Shown here piece after piece: positions 53,078 to 62,045 of a DNA stretch of 64,000 nt (the first letter of the stretch is position 1; each line of letters starts with the position of its first letter). The notes beneath the pieces were generated by a model. The model was not told the origin of the DNA. It did not search any database and saw only the letters and a program-made list of their open reading frames with translations. The translations under genes and the position numbers were made by a program. The DNA is from Paraflavitalea pollutisoli. GTDB taxonomy: Bacteria > Bacteroidota > Bacteroidia > Chitinophagales > Chitinophagaceae. Location of the stretch: NCBI RefSeq assembly GCF_029360705.1, contig NZ_JARKMX010000004.1, positions 1-64,000 of the forward strand. Reading direction: 5' to 3'.

Positions 53078-54127
53078 ATGACGACAAACCGACCTCATAA
53101 GTATTTTCTCCAGGAGCACCTGCACCGGCAAGGCGTGGTGCATGGTGGTGTCGGCAATATCGATGCGGAAAAGATATTGATGCGCAAAGGTTTTCAACCC
53201 GTTTTATTTCCTTGCCTCGATGGTTTCAGTATACTGGCCAAACTCAGAAGAACCTGGTTCCTCTTCAAAACAGTGTTCTCGTTGCCCGCAGGCGCTTTGT
53301 TTGTGATACAGTTTCCGGTATACCCACGCCTGCACCAGTCGTTGGTGCGGTTACTGGCCCGGCGCAAACAGGTAAACGTTATTTGTTTTATTGCCGACAT
53401 CGATGGACTCAAAACAGCCGATGCCCAACTGCTGGAGCGCGAAAAGACTACCTATCGTTCTTTCCAATATTTTATCGTACACAATGAGGCCATGGAACAA
53501 TGGATCCGGCAGGTGGTGCCCGGTTGCCGCGTGACACAGATCGGATTCTTCGATTTCCTGACAACACCTGTTGTACAGGAACGGCGCCCGTCTGCCGATA
53601 TCGTTTTCGCGGGCAACCTCGCGAAGAGCCGGTTCCTCTGGCAGTTGGAGCAGTTGCAGGCTTCGCCACTTCGTTTCCTGCTATATGGTCCTTACGAGGC
53701 AACGGCAGATCGCTGGCCTGCCAATACACGTTATGAAGGCGTGTATGAACCTTACCGGTTACCTGCACAGCTTGCAGGCAGCTACGGGTTGGTATGGGAT
53801 GGAGACAGTATCGAGCAGGCTGGTGGCCCGCTGGGCGATTACATGGCATATATCAGTCACCATAAATTGTCGCTGTACTTACTTGCCGGACTTCCCATTA
53901 TCACTGCCCGCAAAGCAGCATCGGCGGCGCTGGTGGCGCAATACGGGATTGGCTATGCCGTCGATAGTTTGCAGGAGATAACCGCCCTGATAGCGGGTAT
54001 CGACGATAGTACTTACCAGCAGCTGGTGGCCAACACGCGAACCCTTGCCCAACAGATCAGCCAGGGGAAGCGCCTGGGAGATGCCCTGGACCGGATCGAG
54101 GCGATGATCGCGGCGGAAACTACCTGA
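53078..54127 (+). CDS. Beta-1,6-galactofuranosyltransferase-like glycosyltransferase
   Basis: 349 residues from the ATG at 53078; the frame opens farther upstream at 52982, inside the flippase gene. Blocks shared with this family are VIQFPVYPRLHQSLVRLL, VICFIADIDGLK, YFIVHNEAMEQWI, DIVFAGNLAKSRFL, YGLVWDGDSIEQAGGP and LSLYLLAGLPIITARKAA. Such enzymes transfer galactofuranose or other hexoses during O-antigen and exopolysaccharide synthesis. Together with the preceding flippase it forms a two-gene unit. Confidence 0.75.
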   Translation: MTTNRPHKYFLQEHLHRQGVVHGGVGNIDAEKILMRKGFQPVLFPCLDGFSILAKLRRTWFLFKTVFSLPAGALFVIQFPVYPRLHQSLVRLLARRKQVNVICFIADIDGLKTADAQLLEREKTTYRSFQYFIVHNEAMEQWIRQVVPGCRVTQIGFFDFLTTPVVQERRPSADIVFAGNLAKSRFLWQLEQLQASPLRFLLYGPYEATADRWPANTRYEGVYEPYRLPAQLAGSYGLVWDGDSIEQAGGPLGDYMAYISHHKLSLYLLAGLPIITARKAASAALVAQYGIGYAVDSLQEITALIAGIDDSTYQQLVANTRTLAQQISQGKRLGDALDRIEAMIAAETT

Positions 54128-54184
54128 CTGAGGGCATGCAGGTAGCCCCCAATGCTGGTTCATACGAAAGTGGTGAATAAGCGA

Positions 54185-54302
54185 ATGAAAGTGAAGCTTC
54201 CTTACAGTGCAATTGACCTACAAGCGTTGATAAAGTGGATGAAAGTTAACTTGCCCCGGCAGAGCGCTTGACCCCCAGGTAGCGAAAAAGCGGATGAAAG
54301 TT
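54185..54302 (-). repeat. Three degenerate ~55-bp tandem repeats at a gene 3' end
   Basis: ATGAAAGT(T/G) with similar flanks occurs at 54185, 54239 and 54294 (spacings 54 and 55 bp). Read on the minus strand, the first copy encodes the end of the membrane protein at 54246-55109 (FHPLFRYLG) and the other two lie at and beyond its stop. Similarity between the first two extends over most of the unit. Confidence 0.55.
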
Positions 54303-55109
54303 GACGAGTGTGAGCGAGAGCATGAGTAATTCGGTAAAGTTGGCATCGGCAGTAAAGGAGAAACCCAGCACCAATACAAACGATGCGAAAAACAATACGC
54401 GATCGTATCGCTTCGTAAAGAAACCCACCAGGAAAATCCCTTCCAACAACATGCCCGCTATATACAGGCCATTGGCGATGAACGGATGTGACAATACAAA
54501 ACGATATAATCCCGCAGCCACACTGTGCTTCTGGTAATACAGGAAAGCCGCCAGGTTTTTCCGCATGATCAGCAGCCCCTGGTCGGGCTGCAGCCAGCCA
54601 AACCGCAGCAACTTCCACAGGAAAGCGCTACTGAACACAAACAACCCGAAATACCGCAATGCCTGCCATAGATAGTTGAATGAACGGATATCCTTCACCA
54701 CAAATGGAATGGCGATCACCAGTATGCCCACCTTATGCGAAGTATGATGCGTACCGAATGAATTGAATGCGATGAAGTAGAGGAGATACAGTAATAAGAA
54801 TAGTATCATATTCCATCGCCACGCCGGTGCAATGACGCCCAGCAGGGCAGTTATGATAAGCACGCTATCGACGATGCCAGCTACTACGATATGGCCGGTG
54901 ATCAGCTCTGGCAGCTGCAATAGGTGCATCAGCCAGTAAGTGAGATCTACATAAGGGTACCTCAAAACAGGTCGCTGCAATTGGTGCAGCATGGTATGCG
55001 CGTAATAATCATACAGCAGTGACCCGAAAACGAACAGGAATACGAGGCGGCATAGCAGGTCTCGCTCTGCCCGGTTATACTCGGTGTTGCTGGTCAGTGT
55101 CCGGGCCAT
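54246..55109 (-). CDS. Integral membrane protein, HTTM-like
   Basis: 287 residues with about six to seven membrane segments. The layout and motifs (RYPYVDLTYWLMHLLQLP near the N terminus, GTHHTSHK, YFGLFVFSSAFLWKLLRFG) resemble HTTM-domain proteins related to vitamin-K-dependent carboxylases, but the match is weak and no function is claimed. It overlaps the upstream gene's stop by 16 bp, so the two are translated together. Its 3' end belongs to a degenerate tandem repeat. Confidence 0.6.
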   Translation of the reverse strand: MARTLTSNTEYNRAERDLLCRLVFLFVFGSLLYDYYAHTMLHQLQRPVLRYPYVDLTYWLMHLLQLPELITGHIVVAGIVDSVLIITALLGVIAPAWRWNMILFLLLYLLYFIAFNSFGTHHTSHKVGILVIAIPFVVKDIRSFNYLWQALRYFGLFVFSSAFLWKLLRFGWLQPDQGLLIMRKNLAAFLYYQKHSVAAGLYRFVLSHPFIANGLYIAGMLLEGIFLVGFFTKRYDRVLFFASFVLVLGFSFTADANFTELLMLSLTLVNFHPLFRYLGVKRSAGAS

Positions 55110-55642
55110 TGTAAAAGTTGGTAAGAAGAATCTAGGATGATGCGCTGACTGTTATCGTAATGCACTTGCAATACATCAACCTGCACGTTATAGATAGATT
55201 GCCCGGTGATTTCCTGCAGGTAATGAACGTACCAGTCGGGGAATTGCTGCAGTTGTACCTGCCCATTAAAGAGCCGGGCCTCCCAGGGTTGCAGGTACTG
55301 GTAGGCAGCTCGTGCCTTCGACCGGAGAAAACTAATAGTGGGATCAATACCTCCGTTCTGCTTCATGCGCAGGTAATAACTAAGGGGGGTGCCGAGAAAA
55401 AAACGGGTGCCTGGTGCATAGCCGGCACTGGCATCGATCACCATACTGTCGTTGACCGTCGTGCGCAACAACTCATATTGGGCCACCGGTTGTTCTTTTT
55501 CAGAATACATACCCCATACGAAGAAAGGGGTGACCTGCGTACCCAGTACATTGAAGAATAGGGTCGCGATACCAAAAAGGATCAGTAAGTAGCATAGTCG
55601 CCTGTCGTGTTGCCAAACCCGGTAGAGGAAAGTCTTTTTCAT
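55094..55642 (-). CDS. Membrane-anchored hypothetical protein
   Basis: 182 residues. One membrane segment near the N terminus (about 16-36, LCYLLILFGIATLFFNVLG) leads into an extracytoplasmic part with FFVWGMYSEKEQPVAQY and a Trp/Tyr-rich end. The combination with the following HTTM-like gene, overlapping by 16 bp, suggests a two-subunit membrane unit. The family and function are not recognised. Confidence 0.6.
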   Translation of the reverse strand: MKKTFLYRVWQHDRRLCYLLILFGIATLFFNVLGTQVTPFFVWGMYSEKEQPVAQYELLRTTVNDSMVIDASAGYAPGTRFFLGTPLSYYLRMKQNGGIDPTISFLRSKARAAYQYLQPWEARLFNGQVQLQQFPDWYVHYLQEITGQSIYNVQVDVLQVHYDNSQRIILDSSYQLLQWPGH

Positions 55643-55667
55643 GCTGCTGATTGCTCCCTGCCGGACC

Positions 55668-55925
55668 TTACCCTTTCAGTTTACCCACCAGGTTGATATA
55701 ATCCTGCATTGCAACTTCTTTGGTCTTGCCCTTCAGGCCAGCCCACGCTTCGTATTTGGCTTTGGATACAAAATCAAAAGGATTGGAAGGAGGATCTACA
55801 TTGACATCGCCCTCGGTAGCTTGTTTGTACAGAGAATACAATTGAAGCAGGGTGTCATTGCTGGGCCGGTCGGATAATGCTTTGCTGTCTTCAGTAGCTT
55901 GTTCAAAAAGGGTTTTCAGGTCCAT
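55668..55925 (-). CDS. Acyl-CoA-binding protein (ACBP)
   Basis: 85 residues from the ATG at 55925 (a GTG at 55931 is also possible). It matches the whole ACBP fold: LFEQATEDSKALSDRPSNDT, LLQLYSLYKQATEGDVNVD, and KAKYEAWAGLKGKTKEVAMQ followed by DYI. The YKQAT and KAKYEAW positions that contact the CoA phosphates are conserved. ACBP carries and buffers long-chain acyl-CoA in the cytoplasm; it is mainly eukaryotic but occurs in some bacteria, including Bacteroidota. It stands 26 bp upstream of the membrane protein pair on the same strand. Confidence 0.92.
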   Translation of the reverse strand: MDLKTLFEQATEDSKALSDRPSNDTLLQLYSLYKQATEGDVNVDPPSNPFDFVSKAKYEAWAGLKGKTKEVAMQDYINLVGKLKG

Positions 55926-56000
55926 AGTCACATTATGTTTATCGCGAATGTAAGGAAAAGTCAGCAGCCAAGGTACAGAACTTGCTCTTATGACCTACGA

Positions 56001-56031
56001 CTAAAAAAAACGTCCCGTAGAAACGGGACGT
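56001..56031 (-). terminator. Terminator after the T9SS cargo gene
   Basis: CGTCCCGT (56011-56018) and ACGGGACG (56023-56030) pair perfectly around AGAA. On the minus strand a run of eight T follows. Confidence 0.85.
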
Positions 56032-56055
56032 CTGTGGGTTCTGTACAATATATAA

Positions 56056-57519
56056 TTATTTTTTAAGGATCATCGATGTTTGCTGCTCCTCACCACGGCC
56101 TACTACGATTACATAGGTTCCGGTAGGCAAGGATTCCAGGTTGATAGTTGACTGTGTACTGCCGGTTGCGGGCTTCCATTGCACCAGCACATTACCCAAC
56201 AGGTTGCAGACAACAGCCCGATCGGTGCCGTTTGCCCGTTTGTGTTGAACCGTTACCCGGTTGATGACGGGGTTAGGGAAGGTATGCACCTTACTGTTTA
56301 CGTTGCGTTGTACTGCTACCCTGATCGTGTTGCTGTAGGTATAACGGCCATCCAGGTCCACCTGCTTCAAACGGTACCAGGCAGCGCCGGCGGCAGGGGT
56401 TCGGTGGGTAAAGCCATAGTTGCGAAGCGTATTGCTGTTGCCGGTAGCGGCAACCCGGTCAATGGCCGTGAATTGCTGACCATCCTGGCTGTATTCCACT
56501 TCAAAGTGAGCGAGTGTCGATTCGCTGGCTGTTTGCCAGTCAAGTTGTACCGACTGTTGCACGGACACTCCTTTAAAGGCATTCAATTCAACGGGCAGGG
56601 AAGAAGGGATGGTGAATGATTTGTTGTTGTAGGCGACAAAGGCCATATCGCTATTACCGCTCAGGCGGATCCTGAAATAGGCTATCTGGTTGATGTTGGA
56701 AGCATTGATACCAAAGGTGCTGAAATCGGCAGCCCACAGGCGCAGGGGGCGCTCGGTTTGTGTAAACCCAGAGCTCAGGAACATAGGGCTTGTATTCGCA
56801 TTGTAGAAGTCGGCGATCCATTGGCCAAGGTGGCTGAGGGTTTCCAGGTTGATACTAACGAGATTGCCGACACGTACGCCATTGACGTCAGCAAATTCAT
56901 ATTGGTCTGATGAACCAGAGGGATCGGCGATTTGCGTGATCAACAGGTCCGGAATTCCATCACCGATGAGGGTGGATTGTAAGTCCGAGACAGCAAATGT
57001 AATAGTACCGGCTGGCAGGTTGGCTACCCCGGTGCCAATATCCATACCACGGGCACCATCGGTGAGGTATCTGTAGATATCGTTGATGGGGGGCGGGTTG
57101 CTGGCGCCATTGAATACGCCGTCATACATCGCCCCGAGTGCGATCTTGGTGTTGGCATTGGCCGTAACGCTGATGTGCTGAACCGGTAAAGCTTTATAGT
57201 CACCAGCCGTAAAGGCCTGGCCATGGGTGGTCAATAAAGCGTCATTGACGCCGGTAGAGTAGCGAACGCCATTGTACGTAAAAGCTACCAGGTTATGAGA
57301 ATTGTCTGGTTTTACAGCGCTGATGGCGGAGCTGCCGCTTTTCCAATATCCATTATAGTCGGTGATGATCTCAGTAACGTTTTGAGCCTTCAGCGAAAAG
57401 AACAGGGCCAGCGCAAGCAGCAACGTCATCAGTACACGTCTCCACACAAAGGCATGGGGAAAGGCGACACTAATGGCCTTTGCGCGCGGGGGCATTTGTT
57501 CGGTTCGGGATTGATACAT
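56056..57519 (-). CDS. T9SS-secreted surface protein with type A sorting domain
   Basis: 487 residues from the ATG at 57519. A long N-terminal region ends in a hydrophobic signal segment (TLLLALALFFSLKAQ). A large beta domain of unknown function is followed by a fibronectin-like segment (VELNAFKGVSVQQSVQLDWQ, then FEVEYSQDGQQF and YRLKQVDLDGRYTYSN). The last 75 residues (TFPNPVINRVTV to TSMILKK) form a T9SS type A sorting domain. It should be exported through the outer membrane and anchored or released. The role is unknown. Starts at 57552 or 57495 are possible. Confidence 0.8.
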   Translation of the reverse strand: MYQSRTEQMPPRAKAISVAFPHAFVWRRVLMTLLLALALFFSLKAQNVTEIITDYNGYWKSGSSAISAVKPDNSHNLVAFTYNGVRYSTGVNDALLTTHGQAFTAGDYKALPVQHISVTANANTKIALGAMYDGVFNGASNPPPINDIYRYLTDGARGMDIGTGVANLPAGTITFAVSDLQSTLIGDGIPDLLITQIADPSGSSDQYEFADVNGVRVGNLVSINLETLSHLGQWIADFYNANTSPMFLSSGFTQTERPLRLWAADFSTFGINASNINQIAYFRIRLSGNSDMAFVAYNNKSFTIPSSLPVELNAFKGVSVQQSVQLDWQTASESTLAHFEVEYSQDGQQFTAIDRVAATGNSNTLRNYGFTHRTPAAGAAWYRLKQVDLDGRYTYSNTIRVAVQRNVNSKVHTFPNPVINRVTVQHKRANGTDRAVVCNLLGNVLVQWKPATGSTQSTINLESLPTGTYVIVVGRGEEQQTSMILKK

Positions 57520-57758
57520 AAGGGTACGAATTGATCTGGCATGGATAGTCAAATGGCATACCTGATTTATATGGCTTGATTACTAGAAGTTTATAAAGAG
57601 TGCCGGACTTGACCATTTCCCAAAATACATTCCCGGTTCCCCGGTTGGGATAATAACGCGGGATAGGATACGACTAGTATAAGGTAAAATAATATGCTTC
57701 CGCCATTCAGTTAATTGCTTACCTTCCGGGTACATCAACACACTCAAAATCAACTGGT

Positions 57759-58256
57759 ATGAAAAGAAAACTCGCTGCCCTGCTGTTGGCAGCCGTAGCA
57801 CTGATCGGTACCGCTGCTACCGTGATCGTCAATGCTGATTTTAAAGGAGAATGGTCTTTCAATGAAGGTAAGAGCAAAATGGGCGAAGGCCGTATGCGTA
57901 TGAATGCCACTACGCTGAAGGTATCCAATGATGGCGCCGCGATCGTGATCGAACGTACTTCCTCGTTCAACGGCGAATCGCGCACCTCCAGCGAAAAAAT
58001 CACCACCGATGGTAAGCCCTCCGAGAACACGGTTTTTGGAAATTCCAAGAAAGTGAGCACGGCCGCCTGGTCTGCCAGCGGTGAAGAACTCACCATCAAT
58101 GCGACTACCAATTTCGAAAGAGATGGTAATACCATCGAAATCAAGTCGGTAGAGATCTGGAAACTGCTCGATGGCGGTAAAACCCTCTCCATCGATGCCA
58201 CCACGACCACGCCAAGGGGCGAAAACAAGACGACCCTGGTCTACGACAAGAAATAA
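57759..58256 (+). CDS. Small secreted hypothetical protein, lipocalin-like
   Basis: 165 residues with a signal peptide (1-25, ending VIVNA) and a beta-rich body that opens FKGEWSFNEGKSKMGEG and continues in regular alternating strands with no cysteines. The pattern resembles a small beta barrel that may bind a hydrophobic ligand or the cell envelope, but no family is recognised. Single gene, with a hairpin terminator before lepA. Confidence 0.65.
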   Translation: MKRKLAALLLAAVALIGTAATVIVNADFKGEWSFNEGKSKMGEGRMRMNATTLKVSNDGAAIVIERTSSFNGESRTSSEKITTDGKPSENTVFGNSKKVSTAAWSASGEELTINATTNFERDGNTIEIKSVEIWKLLDGGKTLSIDATTTTPRGENKTTLVYDKK

Positions 58257-58280
58257 TGCACCCGCGTCAGTAAGATGTTG

Positions 58281-58309
58281 AAAGGTCCTCTCCGTTTGGA
58301 GAGGACTTT
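58281..58309 (+). terminator. Terminator between the secreted gene and lepA
   Basis: TCCTCTCC (58286-58293) pairs with GGAGAGGA (58298-58305) around GTTT, extended by AAAG/CTTT past a single bulged G. Confidence 0.6.
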
Positions 58310-58324
58310 CTGCTTAAAATCAAC

Positions 58325-58332
58325 TACTTTTG
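58325..58332 (+). promoter_or_regulatory. -7 promoter box (TACTTTTG) of lepA
   Basis: Exact TAnnTTTG match, 28 bp before the ATG at 58360, just after the preceding terminator. Confidence 0.6.
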
Positions 58333-58359
58333 CACCTCCTAAACAGAGGAGCAACGTAC

Positions 58360-60153
58360 ATGAAGAATATCCGCAATTTTTGTATTATCGCCCATATTGA
58401 CCACGGCAAAAGTACCCTGGCAGACAGATTGTTACAATCCACCAATACCATCAGCGAACGTGAAATGATGGACCAGGTACTGGATGATATGGACCTGGAG
58501 CGGGAAAAAGGGATCACCATCAAGAGCCACGCGATCCAGATCAATTACAAGCATACAGATGGTCAGGAATACATCCTGAACCTGATCGATACCCCCGGTC
58601 ACGTCGACTTCAGCTATGAAGTGAGCCGTGCCCTCGCCGCCTGCGAAGGCGCCCTGCTGCTGGTAGATGCTACCCAGGGCATCCAGGCACAAACCATCAG
58701 CAACCTCTACCTCGCCATCGACAACGACCTGGAGATCATTCCCGTGATCAACAAGATCGACATGGACGGCGCCATGATCGAAGAGGTGAAAGACCAGATC
58801 ATCGAGCTCATCGGCTGTAAGCCCGAAGAGATCCTCCTGGCCAGCGGTCGTACCGGTATCGGTATCGATGGCATCCTAGAAGCCATTGTACAGCGCATCC
58901 CCGCCCCCAAAGGCGATCCCGAAGCGCCCCTGCAGGCCCTGATCTTCGACAGCGTATTCAATAGCTTCCGCGGTATCATCGTGTACTTCCGGGTACTCAA
59001 CGGTACCATCCGCAAGAATGATAAGGTTCGGTTCGTATCGACCGAAGCCGACTACGAAGCCGCAGAAGTAGGCATCCTGAAGCTAAAGATGACCGAAAAG
59101 AAAGAAGTGAGCGCCGGTGACGTAGGATACCTGATTACCGGCATCAAAAATGCCAAAGAGGTAAAAGTGGGTGATACCATCACCCTCGCCAACAGGCCTA
59201 CCCAGGAAATGATCAAAGGTTTCCAGGAAGTGAAGCCCATGGTATTCGCTGGTATCTTCCCCGTCAATACCGACGAGTTTGAAGAGCTGCGTGATTGCAT
59301 GGACAAGCTGCAATTGAATGACGCCTCGCTCACCTATGAACTGGAAACCTCGCAGGCACTCGGTTTCGGTTTCCGTTGCGGCTTCCTCGGTATGCTGCAC
59401 ATGGAGATCATCCAGGAGCGTCTCGAGCGCGAATTCAACCAAACGGTGATCACCACCGTTCCCAACGTAAGTTTCATCGCTTACACCACCAAAGGAGAGA
59501 AGGTGATCGTCAACAACCCCACCGAGTTTCCCGATCCGGTCAAGACCGACCGTATCGAAGAGCCCTATATCAAAGCACAGATCATCACCAAACCCGAGTA
59601 CATCGGTAATATCATGACCCTGTGCCTCGGCAAGCGTGGTATCCTCATGAACCAGAGCTACCTGACCACCACCCGCGTGGAGCTCCAGTTCGAAATGCCC
59701 CTCACCGAGATCGTATTTGACTTCTACGACAAGCTGAAGAGCCAGACACGTGGTTACGCCTCGTTCGATTACCATCCTATCGGCTACCGCGAAAGCGATA
59801 TCGTGAAGATGGACATCCTGCTCAACAACGATAAGGTCGATGCCCTCAGCGCCCTGATTCACCGTGGCCGCTCGCAGGATTTCGGTCGCAAGCTTTGCGA
59901 AAAGCTGAAAGAACTGGTGCCGCGTCAGCAGTTCCAGATCGCTATCCAGGCAGCTGTTGGGGCCAAGATCATGGCCCGCGAAAACATCTCGGCCATGCGT
60001 AAGGACGTAACCGCTAAATGTTATGGTGGTGACATCAGCCGTAAGCGTAAACTGCTCGAAAAACAGAAAGAAGGTAAGAAGCGGATGCGCCAGATCGGCA
60101 ACGTAGAAGTACCGCAGGAAGCCTTCCTGGCTGTACTGAAGCTCGACGATTGA
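58360..60153 (+). CDS. lepA: Elongation factor 4 (LepA) GTPase
   Basis: 597 residues from the ATG at 58360, full length. The G1 loop is [17 protein letters not shown]3 is IDTPGHVDF and G4 is VINKIDM; the C-terminal LepA-specific domain ends with [18 protein letters not shown]. It is a ribosome-binding GTPase that helps ribosome assembly and translocation under stress. The frame opens at 58330, but the promoter box lies inside that extension. A strong terminator follows. Confidence 0.97.
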   Translation: MKNIRNFCIIAHIDHGKSTLADRLLQSTNTISEREMMDQVLDDMDLEREKGITIKSHAIQINYKHTDGQEYILNLIDTPGHVDFSYEVSRALAACEGALLLVDATQGIQAQTISNLYLAIDNDLEIIPVINKIDMDGAMIEEVKDQIIELIGCKPEEILLASGRTGIGIDGILEAIVQRIPAPKGDPEAPLQALIFDSVFNSFRGIIVYFRVLNGTIRKNDKVRFVSTEADYEAAEVGILKLKMTEKKEVSAGDVGYLITGIKNAKEVKVGDTITLANRPTQEMIKGFQEVKPMVFAGIFPVNTDEFEELRDCMDKLQLNDASLTYELETSQALGFGFRCGFLGMLHMEIIQERLEREFNQTVITTVPNVSFIAYTTKGEKVIVNNPTEFPDPVKTDRIEEPYIKAQIITKPEYIGNIMTLCLGKRGILMNQSYLTTTRVELQFEMPLTEIVFDFYDKLKSQTRGYASFDYHPIGYRESDIVKMDILLNNDKVDALSALIHRGRSQDFGRKLCEKLKELVPRQQFQIAIQAAVGAKIMARENISAMRKDVTAKCYGGDISRKRKLLEKQKEGKKRMRQIGNVEVPQEAFLAVLKLDD

Positions 60154-60176
60154 TCACCCGCCTCCATAAAAATAGT

Positions 60177-60211
60177 AATGGGTGTACCTGCTCTGGTGCG
60201 CCCATTTTTTT
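60177..60211 (+). terminator. Terminator after lepA
   Basis: AATGGGTGTAC (60177-60187) pairs with GTGCGCCCATT (60196-60206), allowing G-T pairs, followed by a T run. Confidence 0.75.
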
Positions 60212-60281
60212 GTGCACCAGGATGGCCGCAGGTGGCCACGCAACGTTGATGAATTGCCTCATCTTCCTTATATTGCCTCGT

Positions 60282-61340
60282 ATGCGCACGCTCTCCCTGC
60301 TGCTATTAATGCTTTTATCCACCTGCCTGCTGCCCGCGCAGGATACCCGCCTCATTCGTTTTCGCAACGAACCGGACCGGCAATCGTTGAAGCACTACCA
60401 TATCGTGCGGATAAAAGACGATCGCCGGGATACCGCCCTGTTGGGTACGGTACGGAGTGGCTTGTTGGGAAAGAAGACCCTGCAGCTAGGCTTCGAACGT
60501 GGCCTGACCGCCGCCCTGGAAGATTATATGGCTGCGAATTTCCGGCAGGATAATGGCAGTACCCCCATCGAATTGCACATCGATGAACTGGCCCTGGTAG
60601 AACGGCCCGGCGGTCTTCGAACCAAGGTGGAAGTGAGTTTCCTGCTCGCTTTCTGGATACAGGGAGCCCGGACCTATGACTACAAAGGCACCAGCGAACT
60701 GGAGACCATGGGCGATGTGGTGAAGCATGTGGAAGATATGGTGCGGCAAAACGTGCGTAGCAGCCTGCTGCAGTTTGATGACTGGTGGGATAAGAACCGG
60801 CTGCTGTACGAAAAGAATGCACCGGTGGAATGCACCGTTACGGTGATGCGTACTGTCAAAGATTCCGGACAGATCATCTATTCACCACAACGGCCACTTA
60901 CCTACAATGACTTCATCGGCACCCCCGATGGACTAAGCCTGGCCGCTGCGCTCACGGCCACCGCCATGTCTTTGCGGTATTCTTCCAGCGTTGATAAAGG
61001 CAGGATCAATGTAGATGTGCAGATCGCCGTGTACTTCGACAAAGCACGCTCCTGGTTCAATCCCAAACACCGCGGCAGCGATAAAATACTGGCCCACGAG
61101 CAAAAGCATTTTGAGCTTACAGCGATCAAAGCGGCTGAACTGGCCGATACCCTGCGTACCCTGTCGCTGAACAAGGCCAATTACCAGGAAGAGCTGGAGA
61201 AAGTGCATGCGCAAAAGCAACGGGAGCTCGATGCCCTTCAGAAGCAATATGATGCCGAAACCAAACATGGTACACTCGTTGCCGTACAGCAGAAGTGGAA
61301 CCGATGGGTGGCCGAAAAGCTGGCTGCCAGGGTTTGGTAA
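60282..61340 (+). CDS. Secreted DUF922-like protein with HEQKHF motif
   Basis: 352 residues from the ATG at 60282, where a signal peptide (about 1-20, ending CLLPAQ) begins; the open frame to 60150 has no export signal and overlaps the lepA stop and terminator. Near the C terminus the sequence reads KILAHEQKHFELTAIKAAEL, an HExxH-like block seen in DUF922 proteins, followed by a coiled-coil tail (EELEKVHAQKQRELDALQKQ). This suggests a zinc-peptidase-like fold in the periplasm, but the other ligands are unclear. The function is unknown. Confidence 0.7.
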   Translation: MRTLSLLLLMLLSTCLLPAQDTRLIRFRNEPDRQSLKHYHIVRIKDDRRDTALLGTVRSGLLGKKTLQLGFERGLTAALEDYMAANFRQDNGSTPIELHIDELALVERPGGLRTKVEVSFLLAFWIQGARTYDYKGTSELETMGDVVKHVEDMVRQNVRSSLLQFDDWWDKNRLLYEKNAPVECTVTVMRTVKDSGQIIYSPQRPLTYNDFIGTPDGLSLAAALTATAMSLRYSSSVDKGRINVDVQIAVYFDKARSWFNPKHRGSDKILAHEQKHFELTAIKAAELADTLRTLSLNKANYQEELEKVHAQKQRELDALQKQYDAETKHGTLVAVQQKWNRWVAEKLAARVW

Positions 61341-61388
61341 CCTGTTATATTGATCGAAAAGACTACATTTATTCCTCAAACCTGATAC

Positions 61389-62045
61389 ATGCGTACACCC
61401 TTGCAGAAAGATGAAAAGATCTTACTCGTAACCCACCGCAGCTGGTTGCAGTTGGTGCTGCCCGCCTTTCTCGTACTGGTAGGGTTTGTGGCGTCTTATT
61501 TTATCGGGTTCATCCAATATTGGGGCTGGATCGCTGCCGTGGCAGGCCTCGTCTACTTCGGCTTCGCGTACTGGAACTGGTCGGTTGATATCTGGGTAGT
61601 CACCAACCTGCGGGTCATCGACGAAACGGGGTTGCTCAACCATTACGCGAAAGAAAGCCCACTGGAGAAGATCAATAATGTATCTTATGACCAGAATATC
61701 TGGGGACGTATTTTCAACTACGGCCACGTAGAGATTCAAACAGCGGCGGAGTTGGGTGCCACGGAATATTACAATGTGCACCAGCCCAAACGCCTCAAAG
61801 ACACGATCACCCTCGCTCAATCCGAATACAAGAATTACCAGCTTACCAGCCAGGCCCGGCAAATGGCGACCGCCATGGGCTGGCAGTCGACAGCTACCGG
61901 CACTGCTATCGGGCATACCGGCACCACTGGCGGTGGTAACCATAGTCTCGCTTCCGAGCTGGAAAAACTGCATCAATTGCGCCAGCAGGGCGTGCTGACG
62001 GAAGAGGAATACAACCGCGCTAAAAGCAAATTACTGGGCCAGTAG
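61389..62045 (+). CDS. PH-domain membrane protein with SHOCT tail
   Basis: 218 residues. Two membrane segments (about 22-40 and 46-62) flank the start of a bacterial PH domain (bPH_2, about 63-150: DIWVVTNLRVIDETGLLNH, LEKINNVSYDQ, VEIQTA). A Gly/Thr-rich linker leads to a C-terminal SHOCT motif (LEKLHQLRQQGVLTEEEYNR). Such proteins are membrane-associated and of unknown role. It follows the DUF922-like gene by 48 bp on the same strand. Confidence 0.8.
   Translation: MRTPLQKDEKILLVTHRSWLQLVLPAFLVLVGFVASYFIGFIQYWGWIAAVAGLVYFGFAYWNWSVDIWVVTNLRVIDETGLLNHYAKESPLEKINNVSYDQNIWGRIFNYGHVEIQTAAELGATEYYNVHQPKRLKDTITLAQSEYKNYQLTSQARQMATAMGWQSTATGTAIGHTGTTGGGNHSLASELEKLHQLRQQGVLTEEEYNRAKSKLLGQ

Noticed and set aside
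54202-54618. 138-codon minus-strand frame overlapping the membrane protein
   Set aside because: It is the alternative frame of 54246-55109; the repeat units explain part of its openness.
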